From assembly GCA_035772735.1 (NCBI GenBank), contig JASDFA010000027.1:33648001-33712000 (forward strand): a DNA stretch of 64,000 bases, written 5' to 3'. This document shows, piece after piece, positions 25,392-37,657 of this stretch. The notes under the pieces were generated by a model. That model was not told where the DNA came from. It did not search any database and saw only the letters and a program-made list of their open reading frames with translations. The position numbers were made by a program, and so were the translations under genes. Each line of letters opens with the position of its first letter. Within the stretch, counting starts at the first letter, position 1. This DNA is from Datura wrightii. Its lineage: Eukaryota; Streptophyta; Magnoliopsida; Solanales; Solanaceae.

Positions 25392-27885
25392 TATAATCCC
25401 CCAAAAACTCAAAGGCTAGACCCGGGAGTTAAATCAAAGATAATTGGAAAATCTACACCAGGTCATAGAACGAGTCATTCTGTGACCCATGGGGAGTGAC
25501 CACGAGTCGTTAGGTGACTCCTGGTGAGGCCTGGGATTTTACTTGAAATATGGAGAAATGGTGACCACAGGGGTGATCACGAGTCGTGGTCAACACCACG
25601 AGTCGTGGTATGACCCATGGTCTAGGATATATTAAAGGCTGGGAAGTGTAGGCAGTGTACCCAATGGGTCCTCACCATGACTCGTTTGGAACACCATAAG
25701 TCGTGGTGTCAGTTGTGGGAACTCTTGGGAACATTGGGGCAGTGTAGTTCATGAGTGGCGACCACGAGTTATGGTCTCCAACCACAACTCATTGGGTACC
25801 TCGTGGCGACCATCTGTGGTTTCTAGGCAGTGCACCTCATGAGTGTGACCACGACCCGTTAGGTCACCCGTGGGGATTAACAGTCAATTTTTCCCTAAGA
25901 ATTTTCAAGGGTCTTTCAGTAATTTCCTACCCTCCTAAACTATAAACTACATCATTTTAGTCGTGATTTCAGACTTATTAGTGGGGTTAAAGGGTTTCTT
26001 TCCTCATTACCCACTTAGACCTTCAGAAAATAGCTTGTAGAATTCTCTCAGCAACTCTCAGAGAAACAACTAGGGTAGCCTACTTCTCCTCAGATTCTCA
26101 AGAGATTTTATTGGATTTCTTTATCAGGTATGTGCGAATTCAACAAGGGGATAGTTCTTCCCTTGTGTCCCCAAAACTCTTCTCAAATTTCTCTATGAAT
26201 CCTAGCCTTGAGCTTTCGATTGCCAAGGGATCACATTTTAAACTTTCTTTGAGTTCTCATAGAACGATATCCATGATCAATTCTAGACATGAGTTCCATC
26301 AGTTCATGAGTAAATTGTTATTATTTCTGCAAAAAGTGAATTCTAGCCCTACAAATTTTCGAATATTGAGAAATTCTTGATAAGTCTTGTTTAATCCATG
26401 TGGATCCATCATGTATATTTATTATGAGTATTTCCCACCAACTAATGGTTGTATTGATGCTTATATCTATGTAGTGACTTTAGCCCTTGTTCTTAAGGGT
26501 AGAATAAACTAGAAATTTATGTTTAAATGATAAACCTTGGAAGTTTCTTGATTATACCAGTGTAGTGAATTCACTTACTATTTTACATGCTAAACTCTCA
26601 GTCAGATACAAGATTGTCTAGACTTACTCAAAATATGAAATTACTCAGTGTCAGTCAGAATTGTCAGCTGCTCAGTTTGACTATGGAATTTCTTGAAGCG
26701 TTAGTATTACCTCCCAGTTATCAAAATCAAATCCAGAATTTAGATTGTTGGTCCACTAGGCGGTCATGAAACTTTACATATGCAGCTCTGACCAGCCTTA
26801 GGACCCCAATTCAGATTACAATTTGTTCTTAGAGGGTTACCACGCTTCTAGATAAGCATCTCTGACCAGTATAGAACCCACTTTCAGAATCTAGTTCGAT
26901 AAGACTCTATAGGTACTTTCAGTTATATATCCCTGGCTAGTCCTAGGCCCAATCTTGAGCTATCATCTTAGTATTTAGTTTTGGATTTTTCCAGTGAGAG
27001 TAGGACTTAGCATCGAGCAGACCAGGGTTCTAGCGCACCCAGGTTCTCAAAACTACGTTGCCAGCATATGTTTTAGTATTTATTAGCATGAATGGCCCGA
27101 AAATTTTGTGATCACCCAGTTCATGCCTTTATACCCTGAAAAAGTATACTGGGTCCTACCAGTGGGGTGTATACAATGGACTCCACGTCTAACTCATGTG
27201 GTTACATGTCGGCTATAGACTCTCCCACTAGTCAGTTCAGTCCAGTCTCAGTCTAGTTCAGTTCAGATCAATATTCTAGACTTAGAAAATGCTTTAACCA
27301 TCTGACAAGGTCTTCTAGACTACCTTAGTATTTAAGTTATTTAGATTAGTAGCGTTAGTTGGTCATTGCATGTCATTCAGTTCAGCATTTCTCTTATTAT
27401 TCATTTTATTATGTTATGTTCCTCTCACTTACTCAGTACGGATGCATACTTTATGCAGTATCATTTTATTAAATAGCTGCAGGATCTCAGTTTCAGCTTC
27501 GTTAGCCGATCACTCACCAAAGATCTAAGCTCTACTAGTTGGAGAGTCCTCATCCTTCGAGGATGGAGATTTATTCATTCAGTTATATTTTAATTTCCTT
27601 CTATTTTAGATTCAAAGGTAGCACGGGGCTTGTCCCAATAGATCATTAGTGATAGAGGCTTTTAGAAGTAGATTTGTTTTCAGACTTGTAGTGTGTTTTT
27701 AATATTTTCAAACTCTATAAATCTGCTTCATTTCTTTCATGCAACTACATCTTCGCTTTAAACATCCACTGCATGTATCTTTATGTTACTCAGAATGCCA
27801 GTTTACGATGACCAGGGGTTGACTTGAGGTCACTTGTGGCTTCAAGTACCGTGTTTCATCCAAGGTGTAAACTCGGGTTGTGACA
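25392..27885 (+). repeat. 5' LTR of element C
   Basis: 2,494 bp, starting TATAATCCCCC and ending GGGTTGTGACA directly before the primer site. The promoter region has ATATATTAAAGG (about 25627) flanked by many copies of ACCACGANTCGTGGT-type palindromes; the 15-bp copy at 25595-25609 is exact apart from the centre base. Confidence 0.9.
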
Positions 27886-27889
27886 AACT

Positions 27890-27907
27890 TGGTATCAAAG
27901 CACTAGG
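27890..27907 (+). other. Primer-binding site of element C
   Basis: TGGTATCAAAGC, four bases after the LTR, is complementary to the 3' end of initiator-methionine tRNA with one change from TGGTATCAGAGC. It is the minus-strand primer site. Confidence 0.85.
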
Positions 27908-28104
27908 TTTAGAGTATCCTCGGATGTCTGAAAGTTATATCGAGTAGTGTCCTCTTCATGGGTATGATGCACGCCACATTTATGACGGGGAGGTTATGAG
28001 ATGTCATTAGGAAACTTTCCTTTACTTCATACTCCTTATTGTGCGTTAAAATTCAGTTCCAAGATCATTTTCCTAGCTCGTGCTCTTCTTCGTTTTAGTG
28101 AACT

Positions 28105-29300
28105 ATGCCTCCACGATGTGGTAATGGAAGGAGGGCTAAAAATGCCTAGCGGACTGCCCCACCAACCCCGACAGCCCCTCAGGGTGACTAGGTATCTACC
28201 AACAAAATTTAGGGTGGCCATTCAGCTGCTCGCCCAAACTGTGACCAACCAGGTGAACCAACAGGTGGTTCCAATCAACAATAACGGTTCCGCAGCAGCT
28301 GCCTGATTGCAGGATTTCACCAGGATGAACCCTTTGTACTTTTATGGATCTAAAGTGGGAAAGGACCCACAGGGATTTGTGGACGAGATTAAGAAGATCA
28401 CCCGAATCATGGGTGTCAGTCCCTCAGAGAGTGCCGACTTGGCTACCTACCAGCTGAAAGGGGTGGCCCAAGTCTAGTACGAATAGTGGAAGGAAGAAAG
28501 GCCAGCGGAGGCAGGACCGGTAGAATGGGAGGAGTTCACTACAACCTTCTTGGACAGATTTTTCCCTCGAGAGCTCAGGGAGGCCAAGGTAGCAGAGTTC
28601 ATGAACCTGAGATAGGGAAACAAGACCATAGAAGAGTATGCTATGGAATTCACTAGGTTTTCCAAATACGCTCCAGAGATGGTGGCCGAGCCAAGGTCTC
28701 GCATGTTAAAGTTTGTAAATAGGGTGTCAAACCTGGTCTCAAAGAGTGCAGGATCGTGATGCTGATCAAGGATAACGACCTCTCCAGTTTGATTGTCTAT
28801 ACCCAGCAAATCGAGACTGAAAAACTGAGGGACACAGAGAGAAAGAATAAGTGGGCAAGGACTGGCCATTCAGATCATGACCATTAGAGGTCTAGCAGTA
28901 GCGACCGCCCACAGCAACAACAACAACAACAGTAGAGGGCTCCAACGCTCAGCTCAGCCAGTTTCTCTACCTTTCGATCCCACTAGGACAGGAGGGGTGG
29001 AGCATCCAGCTCTCAGTCTCAGAGATACAGTGTCGGGAACAAGGATCCATATTGCCCCAAGTGTGGCAAGAATCACCCAGGAGATTGTCTTCAGGTTCGA
29101 GAGGGCTATTTTGGTTGTGTACAGCTTGGGCATCGGGATAAGGAATGCCTATAAGCTGGATGGGGGAGATTACAATCCACCACCTCAGCAGCTCCAACAG
29201 GCCGACTAGCTAAATAGGCTAACAAATCAGGTATGGAGGGTGGTCAATGCCAAAACCATTTTTATGCATAATCATCTCGTCAAGATCAAGAGAACTCACC
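28105..29300 (+). pseudogene. Element C gag
   Basis: Particle protein. The start ATG at 28105 gives MPPRCGNGRRAKNA, the usual MPPRR-type gag opening of this group. Downstream frames show NPLYFYGS-like text and LRxGNKTIEEYAMEFTRFSKYAPEM at about 28610-28680 in the capsid region. A glutamine-rich linker (QQQQQQQ, about 28910) follows. Two zinc motifs are at about 29055-29145: CPKCGKNHPGDC and CVQLGHRDKEC (the former intact, the latter missing one Cys). At least six stops interrupt it; several are TAG where CAG is expected (for example after KNA, in LR-stop-GN and in the Q-rich run). The protein cannot be made. Confidence 0.85.
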
Positions 29301-29640
29301 AGATATAGTCACAGGTATATTACATCTTTTTCACATAGACGTATATACCTTGCTTGATCTAGGGGCCACACTATCATTCGTGACTCCCTACATGGAAATT
29401 CAATTTGATATCAGTCCAGAAGTACTATTAGAACCCTTCTTAGTATCCACCCCAGTTGGCGAGTTAGTTAGAGCCAGTTGGGTGTATAGAAACTGTCCAA
29501 TCTCAGTCTGTAATAAAGTCATTCCAACTGACCTTGTAGAGTTATACATGGTCGAATTCGACCTCATTCTTCGCGTGGATTGGTTACACTCCAATTATGC
29601 CTCAGTCGACTGTAAAACTAGGGTCGTCAGGTTTTAGTTC
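29301..29640 (+). pseudogene. Element C aspartic protease
   Basis: It would cut the polyprotein. The uninterrupted stretch from 29350 reads LDLGATLSFVTPYMEIQF, with the active-site triad as D-L-G in place of DT/DSG. It continues with STPVGELVRASWVYRNCPI and VDWLHSNYASVDCKTRVVRF, the standard end of this domain in chromoviruses. A stop follows at 29635. The text is collinear with the A and B proteases, which also read LD-x-GA. Confidence 0.85.
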
Positions 29641-31425
29641 CCTAATGAGCCAACTCTAGAATGGTCGGGTAGTAGTTCAACCCCGAAGGGTAGGTTTATT
29701 TCCTACCTTAAGGCCATGATGCTTATTTCTAAGGGATGTATTTACCATCTAGTTTGGGTCAAGGATTTTGAATCTGAGACCCCAACTATCCAGTCAGTCT
29801 CTGTTGTCATCGAGTTTCCAAATGTGTTCCCCGAAAACCTTCTTAGAGTTCCTCCAGAACGGGAAATTGACTTCGGTATAGACCTTACTCCAGATACTCA
29901 GCCCATCTCCATCCCTCCTTATAGAATGGATTCGGCTGAACTTAAGGAGTTGAAGGAGCAGCTAAAAGATCTTCTTGATAAGGGCTTTATTAGACCCAGC
30001 ATCTCTCCCTGGGGTGCTCCAGTGATATTCGTGCGAAAGAAAGACCGTTACCCTCAGAATGTGGATCGATTACCGTCAAATGAACAAGATCACAGTCAAG
30101 AACAAGTATCCTCTACCTAGAATTGATGACTTGTTCGACCAACTTCAGGGAGCCAGCTGTGTCTCCAAAATAGATCTCAGGTCAGGGTATCATCAACTAA
30201 GAGTTAGAGAGTGTGAAATACCAAAAATAAATTTTAGGACTCGGTATGGTTACTTCGAGATTGTTGTTATGTCTTTCGAACTAACAAATGCCCCTGCAGC
30301 CTTTGTGGACCTAATAAATAGAGTTTTCAAGTAGTATCTGGATATGTTCGTCATTGTATTTATCGACGACATTCTAGTATACTCTAGAAATGAGGAAGAG
30401 CATGCTAATAATCTAAGGAAAGTGCTTCAGACACTCAGAGACTGCCAACTATTCTCCAAGTTTAGCAAGTGCGAATTCTGGTTGAAGACCGTGACTTTCC
30501 TAGGTTATGTGGTCTCGGGGTGAGGGTATTCAAGTTGATCCTCAAAAGATAGCAGTAGTGAAAGAATGGCCCAGACCCACCTCCCCAACAGAAATAAGAA
30601 GTTTCTTGGGTTTGGCCAGTTATTACCGACGCTTTCTAGAAGGCTTTTCTTATATAGCATCTCCTGTGACTATACGGACCCGGAAGAAGGTGAAATTCCA
30701 GTGGTTAGATGCGTGTGCGAAGAGTTTCCAGGAGTTAAAAACTAGACTCACTACTACTCCGGTGTTGACTCTACCAGAAGGATCAGATGGACTTGTAGTA
30801 TATTCCGATGCTTCCAGAGTTGGACTCTGTTGCGTTCTGGTGCAGCGGGCCAAAGTGATAGCCTACGCCTCCAGACAACTCAGGTTCATGAGAAGAATTA
30901 TCCAACTCATGACTTGGAGTTGGCAGCGGTGGTGTTTGCATTGAAACTATGGAGACATTACCTATATGGGGCTCATGTTGATGTTTTCACCGATCATAAG
31001 AGCCTACGGTATGTATTCAGTAAGAAGGACCTAAATCTCCATCAAAGAAGGTGGTTAGAGCTCCTGAAGGATTATGAAATGAGCATGTTGTATCACCCGG
31101 GAAAAGGCAATGTTGTGGTGGATGCCCTAAGAAGATTGTCTATGGGTTGCGTGGCTCATATTGAGGATGGCAAGGAGTTGGTGAAGGATATTCATAGACT
31201 AGCGTGGTTAGGGGTGCAGTTGGTTGACTCAGTTGAGGGTGGAGTGGTGATGCAAAGCGGGTTAGATTCCTCATTGGTTGTTGAAGTTAACTTCAAAAAG
31301 GTGAAGATCCCAACCTACTTAAACTCAAAGAAGCAGTTCTTAGAAAGGAGGTTGAAGCTTTCTTCGAATGGGGAGATGGTTTGCTCCATATTAGGGCAGA
31401 TTGTGCATACTGGATGTTGGTGACT
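29641..31425 (+). pseudogene. Element C reverse transcriptase and RNase H
   Basis: Would copy element RNA to DNA. RT starts near 29800 (VFPENLLRVPPEREIDFGIDL, LKDLLDKGFIRPS). After a frameshift at about 30050 it continues with MWIDYRQMNKITVKNKYPLP and KIDLRSGYHQLRV. The catalytic FIDDILVYSRNEEEH is intact at about 30359, just after a stop at 30332. Another frameshift near 30500 leads to the thumb (RSFLGLASYYRRFLEGFSYI). RNase H keeps its acidic residues in VVYSDASRVGL (about 30795), LELAAVVFALKLWRHYLYG and DVFTDHKSLRYVFS (about 30920-31020), split by a frameshift at about 30885. Three frameshifts and one stop make it inactive. Confidence 0.9.
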
Positions 31426-32716
31426 TAAGGTCAGCAGATATTGGCTGAGGCACACAACTCAAGATACTCCTTCCACCCTGTGCTACTGAAATGTATCGCG
31501 ATTTGTGGGATATTTATTGGTGGAACAGCATGAAGAGAGACATCACCGAATTCGTAGCTAAGTGCCCGAACTGCCAGCAAGTCAAGGTTGTGCATCAAAG
31601 ACCTGGGGATATGACCCATGATATAAGTATACCCACGTGAAAGTGGGAAGAAGTAAATATGGACTTTATTACGGGTCTACCTCGAACTCGTCGGCAATAT
31701 GATTCCATCTGGGTAGTAGTAGACTGGATGACTAAGTCGTCATATTTCCTCTTAATTAAAATGATGGATTCAGCTGTGGACTATGCTATACTTTATATTC
31801 GGGGAGTTGGTCAGGCTTCATGTGGTGCCATTATCAATTATCTCAAATGGAGGTACCCAGTTCACTTCACATTTCTGGAAATCTTTTCAGAAGGGACTTG
31901 GCACCCATGTCAAGCTCAGAACAACTTTTCACTTGCCGACAGATGGGCAAGCTGAGCGGACTATTCATACCCTAGAAGATATGACGAGGGAATGCGCAAT
32001 CGATTTCAAGGGCAGTTGGGATGACCACTTGCCTCTTATCGAATTTGCGTACAATAACAGTTATTAATCCAGCATCCAGATGGCTAGTTTCAGGCATTGT
32101 ATAGTAGACAGTGCAGGTCTCCTATTGGATCGTTTAAGGTTGGTGAGGCTGCAATAATCGGGTCTGATTCTATTCATGAAGTGATGCATAAGGTACAACA
32201 CATAAGAGAATGATTGAAAACAGCTCAGAGCCATCAGGATCTTATGCTGATGTGAGGAGAAGGGAATTGGAGTTTGCTGAGAATGACTGGGTCTATTTTA
32301 AAATTTCACCCATGAAAGGGGTGATGAGGTTTAGGAAGAAAGGAAAGATCAGTCCGAGAAATATAGGACCCTACAGGGTTCTGAGGCGAATGGGCAAAGT
32401 AGCCTATAAGCCGGAATTACCTTTAGAGTTGGCCTCTGTGCACCCAGTATACCATGTATCACTATTGAAGAAATATATTGGTGACCCAACTTTAGTTATG
32501 CCATTGGATAGTGTAGAAATAAAGGATAGCCTCTCATACGATGAGGTCCCAGTCCAAATCCTTGACAGTCAGGTTCGTAAGCTGAGGAACAAGGAGGTAG
32601 CTTTAGTTAAGGTCTTATGGAGAAATCAGCAGGTTGAGGGAGCTATGTAGGAGGCCAAAGCAAACATGCTGGCCAGATATCCACATTTGTTCTGTTCATG
32701 CGCAGTTTCAGTTTAA
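31426..32716 (+). pseudogene. Element C integrase with chromodomain
   Basis: Would insert element cDNA. The HHCC zinc region is visible as HNSRYSFHP (about 31455) and AKCPNCQQVK (about 31557). The core begins MDFITGLPRTRRQYDSIWVV at 31659, with the first catalytic Asp in VVVDWMTK. After a frameshift at about 31850, SIISNGGTQFTSHFW shows Asn where the second catalytic Asp (ISDRG) belongs. The Glu is in TDGQAERTIHTLEDM. The C-terminal domain is at 32240-32480, followed by a chromodomain-like tail (LDSQVRKLRNKEVALVKVLW). A TAG at 32648 replaces a conserved Trp codon, and the tail ends at 32716 after RYPHLF. Confidence 0.88.
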
Positions 32717-32934
32717 GGTACCAATTTTCTCCCTAGAACTCCATTTCGTTCATGTGTTCTAGTTTCTTTCAAGTAATTGCTCATGTGTATGATTAGTGAA
32801 TTCAGTTCAGATTTTTATTCAGTTCAGAGATAGTCACCCCGCTAGTTTTCAGCTTGCGTGATCAGTATTCATGTATAAAAGTTGCCCTTCTATACTTTCC
32901 TGTGTGTTTTCCAACATTCGAGGATGAATATTCC

Positions 32935-32948
32935 CAAGGGGTAGATAT
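32935..32948 (+). other. Polypurine tract of element C
   Basis: CAAGGGGTAGATAT directly before the 3' LTR start TATAATGCTCC. Confidence 0.8.
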
Positions 32949-35378
32949 TATAATGCTCCGAAAACTTAAAGACTAGACCTGGTACTCAAATCATAGAAGA
33001 CTAGAAAAACTGCACTAGGTCACAGAACGAGTCGTTCTGTGACCCGTGGGGAGTGACCACGAGTTCTTAGGTGACTCATAGTGAGGCCTGGGAGTTGATT
33101 CGAAATCTGGGTCGTGGTATTACCCATGGTCTAGGATATATTTAAGGCTGGGAAGTGTAGGAAGTATGCCCAACGTGTCCTTACCACGACTTGTTTGGGA
33201 AACCAAGATTTGTGGTGTCACCTATGGGGACTCCTGGGAACATTGGGGCAGTGTGGTTCACGAGTGGCGACCACAAGTCGTGGTCACCAATCACGACTCG
33301 TTGGGTCCCTCGTGGAGACCATCAGTGGTTTCCAGGCAGTGCACCTTACGAGTGTGACCACGGCCCGTTAGGTCACCCGTGGAGACTGACAGTCAGTTTT
33401 TTCCTGCAAATTTTCAAGGGTCTTTCAGTAATTTTCTACCCTCCTAAACTCTAAACTACATTGTTTTAGACATAATTTCAGACTTATTAGTGGGGTTAAA
33501 CAGTTTCTTTCCTTATGCCCCACTCAGACCTTCAGAAAACAGATCATAGAATTCTCTCAGAAACTCTCAGAGCATGAACTAGGGAAGCCTACTTCTCCTC
33601 AGATTCTCAAGGATTTTTTTTCAGATTTCTTTATTAGGTATTAGGAATTCAACAAGGGGGTAGTTCTTCCCTTGTGTCCCCAAAATCCCTTCTCAATTTT
33701 TTTAATGAATCCTAGCCCTGAGCTTTGGAATATGAAGGGATCATATGTAAACTTTCTCCGAGTTCGCATAGAACGATATCCATGATTTATTCTAGACATG
33801 AGTTCCATCAGTTCATGAGTAAATCGATATTATTTCCGCAAAAAGTGAATTCTAGCCCTGCAAATTTTCGAATGTTGAGAAATTCTTCATAATGTCTTAT
33901 TTAATCCATATGGAACCATCATGTATATTAATTCTGGGTATTTTCCCAGCAGCTAATGGTAGTATTGATGCTTATATCTATTAGTGACTTCAACCCTAGT
34001 TCTTGAGGGTATAATAGACTAGAAATTTATGTTGAAATGATAAATCTTGGAGTTTTCTTGATTATACCAGTGTAGTGAATTCCCTTACTATTTTACATGC
34101 TAAATTCTCATTTAGTCAAAATATGAAATTACTCAGTGTCAATCAGAAATGTTAGCTGATCAGTTTGACTACATGGTTTCTTGAGGTGTCAGTATTACCT
34201 CCCTATCAGAATTAGATTCAGAATTTAGATTATTGGTCCACTAGGCGGTCATGAAACTTTAGATATATAACTCTGACCAGCCTTAGGACCCTATTTCAGA
34301 TTACAGTTTGTTCTTAGACGGTTACAACGTTTCTAGATAAGCATCTCTGACCAGTCTAGAACCCAATTTCAGAATCTGGTCTGATAAGACTCTCAGGGTA
34401 CATTCAATTATATATCCCTAACTAGTCTTGGGCCCTAGTCTCGAGCTATTAGCTTAGTATTCAGTTTAGGATTTATCTAGTGGGAGTAGGACTTAGCACC
34501 GAGTGGACTGAGGTTCTAGCGCACCCAGATTTTCAGAACTATGTTGCCAGCGTAGGTTTCAGTATTTATTGGCCTGAATGGCCCCATACTTTTGTGATCA
34601 CCCAGTTCATGCCTTTATACCCTGACAAGGTATATCGGGTCCTACCGGTGGGGTGTATACATCGGACTCCACGTCTAGCTCATGTGGTTACATGTCGGTT
34701 ATAGACTCTCCCACTAGTTAGTGCAGTCTAGTCTCAGTCTAGTTGAGCTCAGATCAGTATTCCAGACTTAGAACATGCTTTGACCATCAGATAGGGTCTT
34801 CTAGACCACCTTAGTATATCAGTTATTCAGATTAGTAACGTTAGTTGGTCATTGCATATCTTTCAATTCAACATTTCTCTTATTATTTATTTTATTATGT
34901 TATTTTCTTTTCACTTACTCAGTAAATTCAAAGAACTGATGCATACTTTACGCTGTATCGTTTTGTGATACAGCTGCAGGATCTTAGTCCTAGCTCCGTT
35001 AGTCGATCGCTCAATGAAGAGCTCTACTAGTTGGTGAGTCCTCATCCTTCGAGGACGGAGATTTATTCATTCAGCTATATTTTAATTTCCTTTTATTTTA
35101 GATTCGGAGTTAGCTGGGGGCTTTTCCTAGCAGCTCATCAGTCATAGAGGCTTTCAGACATAGATTTGTTTTCGGACTGGTAGTGTTGTTTTAGTATTTT
35201 CAAACTCTATAAATCAACTTTATTTCTTTTATGTAATTACATCTTTTCTTTAAACTTCCGTTGCATGTATCTTTATATTGCTCAGAATGTCAGTGTATGA
35301 TAGACCAGGGGTTGACTTGAGGTTACTTGTGCCTTCAAGTACCGTGTTTCGTCTAGGGCGTAAACTCGGGGTGTGACA
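32949..35378 (+). repeat. 3' LTR of element C
   Basis: 2,430 bp, starting TATAATGCTCC and ending GGGGTGTGACA, followed by the TGAAC duplicate. It is collinear with 25392-27885 apart from small indels and one block of about 45 bp missing near 33110. Confidence 0.9.
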
Positions 35379-35383
35379 TGAAC

Positions 35384-37631
35384 ATTCTTATAAAAAACAT
35401 TGAAATTATGTGATATTCTTATGTCCTAAAGTTGATGTACATGGAGAAGGAGATTTAATCTTTTGATCTGGGAATGTATCTTAGCATAGTTTTGAACATT
35501 GAGGGCCTCTTTAAATCTATTAATTCAGTTTTACTGGGGATCTCAATTTTTTGAGGTAGAAAACTCTAAAATTAAAAATAAAGATGACACTTCGAATTTC
35601 TTGGTGCAAGGATTAGTGATATATCCTTCATATATTATACATACTTTCCACATTTTGCGATAAATTTTGAGTCTCTTTTGTCACTTCTAAGGTAATCGTC
35701 TTCTATCAAAATTTTATTTTATTCAAAGATGAAACTGCAATTTTTGGTCTTTTGCATAGATTGTTCTAACATTGACAGATCAATATTCAGGCTGATATGA
35801 GAATCGAATAAGTGGAATGAGGTATTTTTGTGAGGACTACCATTTCAGTTTCATATTTTTAATAGAGGTGACCTATTTGACAACATTGAGCAATGATATT
35901 GTATAAATTTGAAAGGTCATTTTTCATAAATGTATCTTATCTTCGGTCTTTCATTTTTGCTTCATTATCATAGGTTGATTGTCGCATCTGTTTCTTATTG
36001 GGTTCTATTGTTAAGTGGTTTGTAATTTGTCTCTTCCCTCACCATAAGAAGTAAAATTCATATTATGATTTGTGAGATTAGTCGCATTGTTATTTAATGT
36101 TGGAGTTGGCACTTTAAAGGCTAGACTAAAGGCTTGTTATAGGAAAATATGTCGTAGTAATTGTTGTAAAATATTTTCCTACAAGGGCACAGAGATGGAC
36201 ATCAGAAAACACTGTAACACGTTTATTTATTCTAATTATTTTTAGACATAATCCTTCATTAGCAAAATTTTATTGAAAGTTTTCCTTATAAAAAAATTAT
36301 GAAAAGTTTTAGATAGAAAAGTTATATTTCACTGTTTGATACTTCTTTGTAGATACTGAAAATGAGAAAGAAACTTTTAAAAATTCAAATAACAATATCT
36401 AGGTAAATGTTTGTAGTGCTAAAAATCCTGATAAATTCAGTCCTATTAATAAAAACTCTCTAAGATCTATCTTTCATTGTGAAGTTACACATTTGTTAAA
36501 TATCAATTTGAACATTAAGGAGATAGTTAATAAAATAAATTAATTTTTTTTGGAGTTTCAAATGTAAATGAGACAGAAAGTAAATATTAGTATGAAAGGG
36601 GAGTTTCATTGGGATCTCTCTTCGTATGCTTGTATATTTCTATTTATTTTCTTTGAAATAATTAAATTTACAACTGATCATTAATTTGTGGCATTAAGTT
36701 CATTATTACGTCAAAATTGATAGAACTATCTTTTCAAAAAGACATATTTTTAAAAGAATTAATAAATTGTTATGTGATCGTTTATTACTTTCTTTCCCAA
36801 AATTTTAAGATTCTACCATCATGTTTGTTTGTAAATTGCTCTTTAAAATACTTTTTCCTCTTATTGATTTTCTTTTGGGAGCGAGAACAATAATATTGTG
36901 ATGTGAAGAAAAGAGTGAATTAATCAAGATCTTTTATTGTATAAGAATTTCAAACGAGATTAATATTATTCTTCATTTGTCAAAATGTTATTTCATGAGT
37001 TCTCTTCTAAAGTATGACTAACTAATCGGGAAGCATATCCAAGGGATTCTTCTCATTTATCTTGCATACAAGATATTTGATTATTTTCTAACAATGTAAA
37101 CTTTTCATACATATTTGTGTTCCTCGGGAGCATTCTATCGTTTGAGCTGCTTCTATGTATCATCTGTTATGAACCGTGGCCTTCTAAAATTGTGTTCACA
37201 CTTTTTACTTTGGGTCAAAAATATATTTTCTAGATATTTCCTAACTTTTTGTACAAAAAGTCATTAATTAAGATTATCATTAAATTTTTGTGTGTTGTTA
37301 GTATAGTGTCCGTTGTGAATTTTTATATTCTATTGGTGAATATATAGAAGATAAAATCAATCATTAATTAGAGTTTCTTAAGATATTTGACAGTGGAAAA
37401 TATTTTAATCTATATTGAAATATTTTACTATAATATATTTAATTTTTATAAAAATTTACTTTTCAATATTTATAACATTCAGATATTAGGAAAAAACTTA
37501 GTCACAAGTTTAAGAGTTCGAATTTCTAGAAAGTGAAGAGAAATAAATTTTGTTGATGTATGATATCTGAAAACTAAACGGATATTTGCAAATAATGATC
37601 CTAAGTATGTTTAATAAGGTTGTTCACCATC
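35384..37631. other. Helitron interior, right part; no gene recognised
   Basis: AT-rich and without a coding block. It runs from the element C duplicate to the Helitron terminal hairpin. Confidence 0.5.
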
Positions 37632-37657
37632 GCGCGAAGCGCAGAAAATTTATCTAG
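37632..37657 (+). other. Helitron 3' terminus: hairpin plus CTAG
   Basis: GCGC-GAA-GCGC stem-loop, spacer AGAAAATTTAT, terminal CTAG, then the host T of the B LTR. This is the diagnostic Helitron end that stops rolling-circle transfer. Confidence 0.85.

Larger units (their letters stand above)
25392..35378 (+). mobile_element. Element C: full-length Ty3/gypsy chromovirus with both LTRs and target duplication
   Basis: It is flanked by a perfect 5-bp duplication TGAAC (25387-25391 and 35379-35383). Parts: 5' LTR 25392-27885, initiator-Met primer site 27890-27901, gag from 28105, protease, RT/RNase H, integrase and chromodomain to 32716, purine tract, 3' LTR 32949-35378. Total 9,987 bp. It lies inside the Helitron, so it is the youngest insertion on the left side. 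Both LTRs start TATAAT rather than TGTAAT. The LTRs differ at roughly one base in ten by eye, and the 3' LTR lacks a block of about 45 bp near 33110. Confidence 0.9.
19087..37657 (+). mobile_element. Non-autonomous Helitron inserted in the B LTR, carrying element C
   Basis: The right end has the Helitron signature: a GC hairpin GCGC-GAA-GCGC (37632-37642), an 11-nt A/T-rich spacer, then CTAG (37654-37657) followed by host T. The left end is a TCTATATC-type start followed by TATAAAAGAGGATCCTAGG and GCTGATGTGG, typical of plant Helitron heads. The host LTR reads ATATCA before the element and TAAAT after it, matching ATATCATAAAT in the intact LTR: insertion between A and T without target duplication, as Helitrons do. 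The exact 5' base is blurred by TA-rich repeats. No Rep/helicase text is seen, so it needed an autonomous partner. Net length without C is about 8.6 kb. Confidence 0.75.
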
